From Gemmatimonadota bacterium (GTDB taxonomy: Bacteria; ARS69): 5,094 bases of DNA. The notes under the pieces were generated by a model. That model saw only the letters and a list, made by a program, of their open reading frames with translations, was not told the DNA's origin and ran no database searches. Positions 1 to 5,094 of this stretch are shown in pieces. The stretch spans positions 1 through 5,094 of the forward strand of contig BQJX01000260.1 in the NCBI GenBank assembly GCA_021604925.1. The letters are read 5' to 3'. Position 1 is the stretch's first letter. Every line of letters starts with the position of its first letter. The position numbers and the translations under genes were made by a program.

Positions 1-220
1 CCGGCGGGACCGGGCCGGTCACGGCCGCCGCGTCCGGCGGCGCGTCGGGCGCACTCGGCGCACCAGGCGATGCGGTGGCGGGCGGGTCGGCGCTCTCCAA
101 CGGACCGAATCCCAGATCCTCCGCGCAGCGCTTGCAGATCATGAGCTTGCGGGCCTGTCCGCCCGTGTACTCGGTGTAGCGGATCTCTCCCGGCGACTCC
201 CCGCAGCGCTCGCAGTTCAC
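1..220 (-). CDS. McsA-like zinc-finger protein (UVR-motif family), N-terminal part; 3' end off window
   Basis: The GTG start at 220 opens a frame that stays open to the left edge (73 complete codons). The protein begins MNCERCGESPGEIRYTEYTG, with a second cysteine pair ICKRCAEDLG near residues 28-37. The cysteines are C3/C6 and C29/C32, a four-cysteine zinc-binding pattern at the very N-terminus. McsA and related UvrB/UvrC-motif proteins start the same way; in Firmicutes McsA activates the arginine kinase McsB and works with ClpC. After about residue 40 the protein becomes an Ala/Pro-rich linker with no recognisable fold. The UVR motif that would settle the family would lie beyond the edge. 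The start overlaps the lolD stop as GTGA, and only a weak GGCGG (228-232) lies upstream, so translation probably depends on coupling to lolD. The start is supported because CxxC at residues 3-6 matches the family's usual N-terminus. A different small zinc-ribbon protein remains possible. Confidence 0.72.
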   Translation of the reverse strand, partial: MNCERCGESPGEIRYTEYTGGQARKLMICKRCAEDLGFGPLESADPPATASPGAPSAPDAPPDAAAVTGPVPP

Positions 221-945
221 GGGGTGACCGCCACGCTGGGAATCCACGTCTTCGGATCGTCCCGGTCGGCCTCCATCAGCCGGCCGGCCTCCATCCGCAG
301 GACGCGATCCGCGGTCGCCGCCAGTCCCGGATCATGCGTGGCGATCAGGAAGGTGGCGCCCTGTTCGTCCCGCATCCGGTGGAGCAACTCGTGCAGCGAA
401 CGGCTCGAGACCAGATCGAGGTTGCCCGAGGGCTCGTCGGCCAGCACCACGCTGGGCTGATTCACCAGCGCGCGGGCCACGGCGACGCGCTGCTGCTCCC
501 CGCCGGACAGCTCGCCCGGCGAATGCGTCATCCGGTCGCCCAGGCCCACCCACTCCAGCAGCCGACGGGCCGCGTCCGCGGCCGCTTCGTGCGATTCTCC
601 CGACATCAGGCGCGGCAACAGCACGTTCTCCAGCGCCGTGAAGTCCGGGAGCAGATGGTGGAACTGGTAGACGAACCCGATCTTCCGGTTCCGAAGACGC
701 GCCAGGTCCCGTTCCGACATCTGCCACACATCGTCGCCCTCCACGCGGACGGTCCCGGCATCCGGCCGGTCCAGTCCTCCCAGGCAGTGCAGCAGCGTGC
801 TCTTGCCGGATCCCGAAGGGCCCACCACGGCCACGATCTCGCCGGCCTGCACTTCCACGTCCGCGCCGGTCAGCACCTCCAGCATCCCGCGGCCGGACGC
901 AAAGCGGCGCTCCAGGCCGCTTCCGGTCAGTACCGGGCTACTCAT
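217..945 (-). CDS. lolD: Lipoprotein-releasing system ATP-binding protein LolD
   Basis: This is the ATPase of the Lol ABC transporter, which extracts lipoproteins from the inner membrane and passes them to the periplasmic chaperone LolA. The protein has 242 residues, close to the usual LolD length. Visible motifs are Walker A GPSGSGKST (42-50), a Q-loop in YQFHHLLPDFTALENV (Q94), the signature LSGGEQQR (146-153), Walker B VVLADEPSGNLD (166-177, catalytic E171), and the switch histidine in ATHD (H204). The Q-loop stretch is essentially identical to E. coli LolD, which separates it from the related MacB and FtsE ATPases. The ATG at 945 is chosen over an upstream start at 1011 because GGAGG lies 9 nt before it (955-959), the family alignment starts here, and the upstream 22 codons are Arg/Cys-rich and overlap the permease's conserved C-terminus in another frame. 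It overlaps the permease stop by 8 nt (ATGAGTAG) and the next gene's start by 4 nt. Confidence 0.95.
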   Translation of the reverse strand: MSSPVLTGSGLERRFASGRGMLEVLTGADVEVQAGEIVAVVGPSGSGKSTLLHCLGGLDRPDAGTVRVEGDDVWQMSERDLARLRNRKIGFVYQFHHLLPDFTALENVLLPRLMSGESHEAAADAARRLLEWVGLGDRMTHSPGELSGGEQQRVAVARALVNQPSVVLADEPSGNLDLVSSRSLHELLHRMRDEQGATFLIATHDPGLAATADRVLRMEAGRLMEADRDDPKTWIPSVAVTP

Positions 946-2167
946 AGCGGATCGCCTCCACCGGCACGAGTCGCGACGCCCGCCACGACGGGTACAGCGC
1001 CGACAGGACACAGATGACCAGAGCCAGGCTGCTCACCAGCACCAGGTCGCCCCACCACAGGTCCACGGGAAGCGTCTCGATGAAGTAGATGTCCCCGGGC
1101 AGCGGCAGCCGATAGCGATCCAGGCCGAGGCACGCCAGCCATCCGGTCAGGCACCCCACCGCCGTCCCGAAGCCGCCGATCGCCATTCCCTCCAGGAGGA
1201 ACACGGACCGAATCCCATGGCGATCCGCCCCCAGCGACATGAGCACGCCGATCTCCCGCGTCTTCTCCAGCACGATCATGATGAGCGTGGACGCGATGAG
1301 GAACGCCGCAACGGTCAGGATGATCGCGAAGATCAGGTAGCCGATCAGCTTCTCGATTTTCATCCACATGAACAGCTGCCGATTCTGTCGAATCCAATCG
1401 TTCGCCCACAGGGCCGGCTCGGTGATCGCGTCCATGACCGCCACGCCGATCTCCGGCGCGCGATCCATGTCGTCCACGCGGGCCAGAATGCCCGTGACAC
1501 GATCGTCCATGTTCAGCGCCTCCTGGGCCGCGGGCACCGACGTGAGCGCCAGCGCCGAGTCGTACTCGTAGATTCCGGATTCGAAGAAGCCCGCCACCGC
1601 GAACGTGCGCATGCGCGGAATCCCCCGGCGACGCACTTCCGGAATCGTGGCCACGACCTGCTCGCCGATCCCCACGCGCAGCTTGGCGCCGAGATCCTTG
1701 CCGAGCACGATCCCCGGCAGATCGGGGCCGGCCAGCTGCGGTTGCGCGTCGAACGAGGCGTCCGGCGGATCGATCCGCGCCACCACGTCCGTGACGCGAC
1801 GCTCCAGCTCCTGATCCACGCCGCGCAGGATGGCACCCTCCGAATCCATGTCCGATGTCATGAGGATCTTGCCGAAGACGAACGGCGCGGTGGCCACGAT
1901 CCCAGGGACCGCTTCCACCTGCGCGCGAACCGCATCCACGTTGGCGATCCCCTCTTCCGCGGGATCCAGCAGTACGAGATGGGCGTTCGTGCCCACGATC
2001 CGGCCGCGGACCTCCTTGGAGAACCCGTTCATCACGCCCAGCACGATGATCGCAGCCGCCACGCCCACCGCCACGCCGCCCACGGCCAGCGCGGTGATCA
2101 GGGCGCGGAACTGCCCGCGACCCTTGGCGCGCAGGTACCGTTTGGCGACGAACCAGGGATAGCTCAC
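938..2167 (-). CDS. LolC/LolE-family lipoprotein-releasing ABC transporter permease
   Basis: This is the inner-membrane subunit that works with LolD to release outer-membrane lipoproteins. It has 409 residues, between E. coli LolC and LolE in length. The N-terminus SYPWFVAKRYLRAK followed by a first membrane segment (about 22-46, ending IIVLGVMNGF) is typical of the family. A large periplasmic domain follows (about 47-270), then three more membrane segments (about 275-299, 322-346, 373-392). The cytoplasmic loop EKTREIGVLMSLGA (301-314) is the FtsX-type coupling region that contacts the ATPase, and the C-terminus YPSWRASRLVPVEAIRYE is the conserved family ending. I chose the GTG at 2167: it overlaps the lysS stop as GTGA, has AAGGA 6 nt upstream, and matches the family N-terminus. 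A longer open frame reaching 2737 lies inside lysS and is not coding. Only one permease is visible, so it may form a homodimer, or a partner may lie elsewhere; lolC versus lolE cannot be decided. Confidence 0.93.
   Translation of the reverse strand: MSYPWFVAKRYLRAKGRGQFRALITALAVGGVAVGVAAAIIVLGVMNGFSKEVRGRIVGTNAHLVLLDPAEEGIANVDAVRAQVEAVPGIVATAPFVFGKILMTSDMDSEGAILRGVDQELERRVTDVVARIDPPDASFDAQPQLAGPDLPGIVLGKDLGAKLRVGIGEQVVATIPEVRRRGIPRMRTFAVAGFFESGIYEYDSALALTSVPAAQEALNMDDRVTGILARVDDMDRAPEIGVAVMDAITEPALWANDWIRQNRQLFMWMKIEKLIGYLIFAIILTVAAFLIASTLIMIVLEKTREIGVLMSLGADRHGIRSVFLLEGMAIGGFGTAVGCLTGWLACLGLDRYRLPLPGDIYFIETLPVDLWWGDLVLVSSLALVICVLSALYPSWRASRLVPVEAIRYE
955..959 (-). promoter_or_regulatory. Ribosome binding site of lolD
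   Basis: GGAGG on the minus strand lies 9 nt before the ATG at 945, within the codons for the permease's conserved VEAIRYE ending. It decides the lolD start in favour of MSSPVLTGSG. Confidence 0.75.
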
Positions 2168-3687
2168 GACGGTTCCTTCGGATCGGACGCCTGTCCGCCC
2201 TCGGGGCGCATCGCCGGAAAGAGGATCACTTCGCGGATCTGATCCGTTCCGGTCAGCACCATCATGAGTCGATCGATCCCGAGCCCAAGCCCGGACGCCG
2301 GCGGCATCCCGTGCTCCATGGCGCGAAGGAACGGCTCGTCCAGGACCATGGTGTCCGCATCGCGATCCGCGAGACGCAGCTGCTCCTCGAAGCGGGCGCG
2401 CTGCTCGGTGGGGTCGTTCAGCTCCGAGAAGCCGTTCCCCATCTCCATGCCGGCCACGATCGGCTCGAACCGCTCCACGAGGTGCGGCGCCTCCGGCTTC
2501 TGCTTGGACAGCGGCGACATGATCTTGGGCTGGTCCATCACGAACGTGGGCTCGAAGAGATGGTCCTGCACCACATCCGAGAACAGGTTGTCCAGGAGCG
2601 TGGCCGCCGAAGGGTTCCCGTCCGGCAGTTCCACGTGGTGCTTTCTGCACATCTCGCGAATGCGCCCTTCGTCGAGATCCGAGAGGTCCGCCCCGGTCAC
2701 TTCTTCCAGCGCTCCGAAATACGTGACGCGCTTCCACGGCTTGCCGAAGTCCAGCTCGCGGCCCTGGTACTCGATCTTCGGAGTGCCGTTGCCCGCCTCG
2801 CAGGCCGCCGCGACCAGCTCCTCGGTCAGCGCCATGCCGGCGCGGTAGTCCGCATACGCCTGGTAGATCTCCACCATGGTGAACTCGGGCTGGTGCGTGC
2901 GATCCATGCCCTCGTTCCGGAAGTTCTTGGCGAACTCGTAGACGCGCTCCAGGCCGCCGATGAGACAGCGCTTGAGATACAGCTCGTTCGCGATTCTCAG
3001 GAACAGGGAAACGCCGAGCGCGTTGTGCTCCGTGCGGAACGGGCGGGCCGAAGCGCCCCCGTAGATCGGCTGCAGGACCGGCGTCTCCACTTCCAGGAAG
3101 TCATGCGAGTCCAGCACCCGGCGCATGGCGGAGATCATCCGCGAACGCGCCACCGCGACGCGGCGCGACTCCTCGTTCACCACCAGGTCCAGATAGCGCT
3201 GCCGGAAGCGGAGCTCCTTGTCCGCCAGGCCGTGCCACTTCTCCGGGAGCGGCCGCATGGCCTTGGACAGGAACGTCCACTCGGCCGCTTCCACCGTGAT
3301 CTCACCGGTGCGGGTCCGGAACAGCGTACCGGTCACGCCCAGGAAGTCACCCAGATCCAGCGCCGTCAGCCGCGCGTAGACATCCTCGCCCACCACGTCG
3401 CGCTTGAAGTAGATCTGCACCTTGCCGCTGCGATCCTGCAGCTGCAGGAACGACGCCTTGCCCATCTTGCGCTTGGCCACGCATCGGCCGGCCACGGCCA
3501 CGCGCACGGAGACCGGCTCGTCGCCGTCGTCCGAGAACGCGGCCACCGCTTCCGCCGCCGTATGGGTCACCGGATAGGCGCTCGGGAACACGGGGATCCC
3601 TTCCGCCTCCAGGCGTTGCCGCTTCTCCTGCCGGAAACGGATCTGGTCGTTCTCTTCGCGCGCCTGGGTCCTTGTGTCTTCGGTCAC
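2164..3687 (-). CDS. lysS: Lysyl-tRNA synthetase, class II
   Basis: This cytoplasmic enzyme charges tRNA-Lys with lysine using ATP. It has 507 residues, the usual bacterial length. An N-terminal helix and an OB-fold anticodon-binding domain (about 61-139, including SFLQLQDRSGKVQIYFKRD) precede the class II catalytic core. Motif 1 is around 184-205 (FLEVETPVLQP), motif 2 around 254-273 (NFRNEGMDRTHQPEFTMVE, with R257), and motif 3 around 463-480 (GLGLGIDRLMMVLTG, with R473). MSPLSKQ (390-396) and FSELNDPTEQRARFE (420-434) are further LysRS signatures. RIANELYLKR in place of the E. coli-type RIAPELYLKR, and GMDRTHQPEFT, resemble Bacteroidetes/Chlorobi enzymes. The start is GTG at 3687, overlapping the prfB stop as GTGA, with AAGGAG 5 nt upstream (3693-3698). 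The stop overlaps the permease start. No key residue appears missing. Confidence 0.97.
   Translation of the reverse strand: MTEDTRTQAREENDQIRFRQEKRQRLEAEGIPVFPSAYPVTHTAAEAVAAFSDDGDEPVSVRVAVAGRCVAKRKMGKASFLQLQDRSGKVQIYFKRDVVGEDVYARLTALDLGDFLGVTGTLFRTRTGEITVEAAEWTFLSKAMRPLPEKWHGLADKELRFRQRYLDLVVNEESRRVAVARSRMISAMRRVLDSHDFLEVETPVLQPIYGGASARPFRTEHNALGVSLFLRIANELYLKRCLIGGLERVYEFAKNFRNEGMDRTHQPEFTMVEIYQAYADYRAGMALTEELVAAACEAGNGTPKIEYQGRELDFGKPWKRVTYFGALEEVTGADLSDLDEGRIREMCRKHHVELPDGNPSAATLLDNLFSDVVQDHLFEPTFVMDQPKIMSPLSKQKPEAPHLVERFEPIVAGMEMGNGFSELNDPTEQRARFEEQLRLADRDADTMVLDEPFLRAMEHGMPPASGLGLGIDRLMMVLTGTDQIREVILFPAMRPEGGQASDPKEPS
2174..2178 (-). promoter_or_regulatory. Ribosome binding site of the Lol permease
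   Basis: AAGGA on the minus strand lies 6 nt before the GTG at 2167, within the last codons of lysS. It supports the short (409-residue) form of the permease over the longer open frame. Confidence 0.65.
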
Positions 3688-4815
3688 TTCTTCTCCTTCA
3701 CGGTCGCGCCCCCGCCGGAGCCGATCCCGGCCATGAGCGCCGCCTCGATGAACAGATCGAGGTCACCGTCCATGACCGCCTGCAGGTTGCCGTTCTCCAG
3801 ATTCAAGCGATGGTCCTTCACGAGCGTGTACGGCTGGAACACGTAGGACCGGATCTGGTTGCCCCATGCGTTCTCGCCCTTGCTCTCTTCCAGCTTCTCG
3901 CGTTCCTTGCGCTCCTCTTCCCGCTTCCGTTCGTACAGCCGCGACTTCAGGAGCTTCATGGCCGTATCGCGATTCCGGTGCTGCGAGCGCTCCGTCTGGC
4001 ACGTGACCACCACGCCGGTGGGTTCATGCGTGATGCGGATCGCCGAATCCGTCTTGTTGACATGCTGTCCGCCGGCGCCGCTGGCGCGGAACGTGTCCAC
4101 GCGCAGATCCGACTCGTCGATCTCGATCTCCACGTCGTCGTCGGCCTCCGGAAAGACGAACACGGAGGCGAAGGACGTGTGGCGCCGATGCTGCGCGTCG
4201 AACGGCGAGATGCGCACGAGCCGATGGACTCCGGTCTCGACCTTCATGTACCCGTACGCGTACTCGCCGCGCACGATCACCGACACGCTTTTGAGTCCGG
4301 CCTCGTCGCCGAACTGCTGGTTCACGATCTCCGTCTCGAAGCCGCGCGACTCCGCCCAGCGCAGGTACATGCGCAGCAGCATCTCGGTCCAGTCCTGGCT
4401 GTCCACACCGCCCGCGCCCGGATTGATATTCACGATCGCGGCCCGTGCATCCGCCTCGTCCCGGAAGAGGCTGCGGACCTCCAGCGCTTCCATCGACTTC
4501 TCGAGTGCCGCCACCCCGGCGCGCGCTTCGGCTTCGGCGGACTCGTCCGATTCCTCGGCCGCCAGCTCGGCCAGCACGCTCAGGTCCTCGTGGCGGGCGT
4601 GCACGCCGTCGTAGGCGGTGACCCAGTCCCGTTCCAGCTTGAGATCGCGGAGGACGCGCTGCGCCTCGGCCGCCCGATCCCAGAACCCCTCCTGGGTGGT
4701 GACCTCCTCCAGCTTCTTTATCCGGCCTCGACGCTCATCGACGTCAAAGATACCTCCGGAGGTCGGCGATTCTCTTCTCCAGGGCGGCCAGCGCCCTTCG
4801 GATCTCTTCATTCAT
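3684..4815 (-). CDS. prfB: Peptide chain release factor 2 (RF2), expressed by programmed +1 frameshift
   Basis: RF2 recognises UGA and UAA stop codons in the ribosomal A site and triggers peptide release. The coding sequence is a join on the minus strand: 4815 to 4747 (23 codons), skip T at 4746, then 4745 to 3684. The product is 376 residues, near the E. coli length of 365. Frame 0 gives MNEEIRRALAALEKRIADL then RRYL and hits TGA at codon 24; after the +1 shift it continues DVDERRGRIKKLEEV. The codon-recognition tripeptide SPF is at 203-205, in RISPFDAQHRRHTSF. The peptidyl-transferase-centre GGQ is at 248-250, in RASGAGGQHVNKT; the alanine at 244 matches the position that is threonine in E. 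coli K-12. The ATG at 4815 is preceded by GAGGAG at 7 nt. A start at 4811 would avoid the shift but gives an N-terminus (MKRSEGRWPPWRR) unlike any RF2 I recall, so I reject it. It ends in TGA overlapping lysS. Confidence 0.96.
3693..3698 (-). promoter_or_regulatory. Ribosome binding site of lysS inside the prfB 3' end
   Basis: AAGGAG on the minus strand lies 5 nt before the GTG at 3687 and is encoded within the Lys/Glu-rich tail of RF2. It supports the GTG start and shows that lysS can recruit ribosomes as well as receive them from prfB. Confidence 0.75.
4743..4757 (-). promoter_or_regulatory. RF2 programmed +1 ribosomal frameshift site
   Basis: Reading on the minus strand, the element is GGAGG (4757-4753), TAT (4752-4750), CTT slip codon (4749-4747), TGA stop (4746-4744) and C (4743). 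The anti-Shine-Dalgarno-binding GGAGG lies 3 nt before the CTT, the same spacing as in E. coli prfB (AGGGGG TAT CTT TGA C). When RF2 is scarce, the ribosome pauses at TGA with tRNA-Leu on CTT; the tRNA slips to TTT and translation continues with GAC. When RF2 is abundant, it terminates here, giving feedback control. The match to the known signal is exact over TATCTTTGAC, and the protein is homologous to RF2 on both sides of the shift. The mechanism is established for the family; its operation here is inferred. Confidence 0.95.
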
Positions 4816-4859
4816 CGAGATTCTCCTCTTGGGCCCCAGGACGGGGCGCGGCCTGCAGT
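4816..4859 (-). other. Short coaE-prfB intergenic gap
   Basis: This 44-nt gap is the only non-coding stretch in the window. It holds the prfB ribosome binding site and a small possible hairpin, GCCCC-5 nt-GGGGC (4847-4833). No T-tract follows the hairpin, and I see no convincing -35/-10 pair, so the gap neither clearly ends the coaE transcript nor clearly starts a new one. Confidence 0.6.
4823..4828 (-). promoter_or_regulatory. Ribosome binding site of prfB
   Basis: GAGGAG on the minus strand, 7 nt before the ATG at 4815. It decides the start of prfB: it is well placed for the frame-0 ATG that needs the frameshift. The ATG at 4811 lies 11 nt away, which is less favourable. Confidence 0.75.
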
Positions 4860-5094
4860 CTACCCGGAAGTCGGGGCGTCGTCCCGTCCCAGATCCGAGA
4901 GCAGGCGATCCACGGCACCCTGGAGGTCCGCCAGCGACCCGTCGTTGCGGATCACGTGGTCCCCGGCCGCGATCTTGGTGGAGTCATCCAGCTGGGCCGC
5001 CATCCGGCGCTCGGCCTCGGCGCGCGGAACTCCCCGCGCCTCCAGCCGGTCCAGGCGCAACGGCGCGGCGGCGGTCACGATGACCAGGGCGTCC
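4860..5094 (-). CDS. coaE: Dephospho-CoA kinase, C-terminal part; 5' end off window
   Basis: CoaE phosphorylates the 3'-hydroxyl of dephospho-CoA, the last step of coenzyme A synthesis, in the cytoplasm. Only the last 77 codons are present, ending in TAG at 4862-4860. The visible part begins DALVIVTAAAPLRLDRLEAR and continues through GVPRAEAERRMAAQ to AAGDHVIRNDGSLADL. This matches the CoaE C-terminal pattern: a hydrophobic strand (VVVV-type), 'Q/RL-RL--R' in the lid, 'EA--R-AAQ', then 'AD-VI-N-GSL'. The Walker A motif would lie beyond the right edge. An internal GTG at 5078 is in the middle of the conserved strand and is not the start. prfB follows after 44 nt on the same strand, so the two are probably co-transcribed. 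The assignment rests on a short fragment but the motif order is characteristic. Confidence 0.85.
   Translation of the reverse strand, partial: DALVIVTAAAPLRLDRLEARGVPRAEAERRMAAQLDDSTKIAAGDHVIRNDGSLADLQGAVDRLLSDLGRDDAPTSG

Noticed and set aside
1..110. GC-rich, CGGCG-repeating stretch as a possible repeat element
   Set aside because: It is in frame with the McsA-like gene and encodes its Ala/Pro/Asp-rich linker; no exact repeat unit is visible.
332..727. 131-codon minus-strand open frame inside lolD, and similar short frames inside lysS, prfB and coaE
   Set aside because: They sit in alternative frames of confidently assigned genes and have biased Arg/Ala/Gly/Pro compositions without motifs.
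946..1011. 22-residue N-terminal extension of LolD
   Set aside because: It overlaps the conserved permease C-terminus, is Arg/Cys-rich, and GGAGG sits correctly before the ATG at 945.
797..2242. 481-codon open frame on the plus strand opposite the Lol permease
   Set aside because: It covers lolD, the whole permease and the lysS end in antisense. The product is His/Arg/Pro-rich and low in hydrophobic structure, typical of a shadow frame.
2168..2737. 190-residue N-terminal extension of the Lol permease
   Set aside because: It lies entirely inside lysS in another frame, its composition (Arg/Gly/Ala-rich) is unlike the permease, and the family starts at SYPWFVAKRYLRAK with a good ribosome binding site.
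2311..3846. 511-codon open frame on the plus strand opposite lysS
   Set aside because: It is antisense to a clear lysS and the end of prfB, is rich in Arg, His, Gln and Leu without recognisable motifs, and arises because GC-rich third positions leave few stops on the opposite strand.
4744..4811. ATG at 4811 as the prfB start, with no frameshift
   Set aside because: The resulting N-terminus resembles no RF2 known to me, while the frame-0 sequence from 4815 ends in the canonical RRYL-TGA-C recoding motif.
4833..4847. Hairpin GCCCC/GGGGC between coaE and prfB as an intrinsic terminator
   Set aside because: The stem is only 5 bp and no T-tract follows it in the direction of transcription; such short GC matches are expected by chance in this composition.

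Overview
This GC-rich window (well over 60% by eye) is packed with co-directional genes, all on the minus strand, so transcription runs from right to left. In transcription order it holds: the 3' end of coaE (dephospho-CoA kinase, cut by the right edge); prfB (peptide chain release factor 2, with a programmed +1 frameshift); lysS (class II lysyl-tRNA synthetase); a LolC/LolE-family lipoprotein-releasing ABC permease; lolD (its ATPase); and the 5' end of a small CxxC/CxxC protein resembling McsA-type UVR-motif proteins (cut by the left edge). I see no RNA gene, mobile element, CRISPR array, significant repeat or convincing terminator.

The layout is very compact. A gap of only 44 nt separates coaE from prfB. 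From prfB onward each stop codon overlaps the next start: GTGA at prfB/lysS, GTGA at lysS/permease, an 8-nt ATGAGTAG at permease/lolD, and GTGA at lolD/mcsA-like. This looks like one translationally coupled operon joining translation (RF2, LysRS) to envelope lipoprotein export (Lol) and probably to a protein-quality-control gene.

The clearest special feature is the recoding site in prfB. The true start is the ATG at 4815, and frame 0 runs 23 codons to an in-frame TGA inside TATCTTTGAC. An internal Shine-Dalgarno sequence (GGAGG) sits 3 nt before the CTT slip codon. Only a +1 shift joins the first 23 codons to the long downstream frame, giving a 376-residue RF2 with SPF and GGQ motifs. Plain ORF calling misses this and assigns a false N-terminus from the ATG at 4811.

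The organism is a bacterium with an outer membrane, since it has Lol machinery. Several LysRS motif variants, such as RIANELYLKR and RNEGMDRTH, recall the Bacteroidetes/Chlorobi-type enzyme rather than the E. coli type. Together with the high GC this suggests a GC-rich lineage near the FCB group (for example Eisenbacteria, Krumholzibacteria or Gemmatimonadota-like). That placement is from memory of motifs and is tentative. I found no evidence of an undescribed system here. The most interesting idea is that the RF2 frameshift switch may also control the coupled downstream lysS and lol genes.
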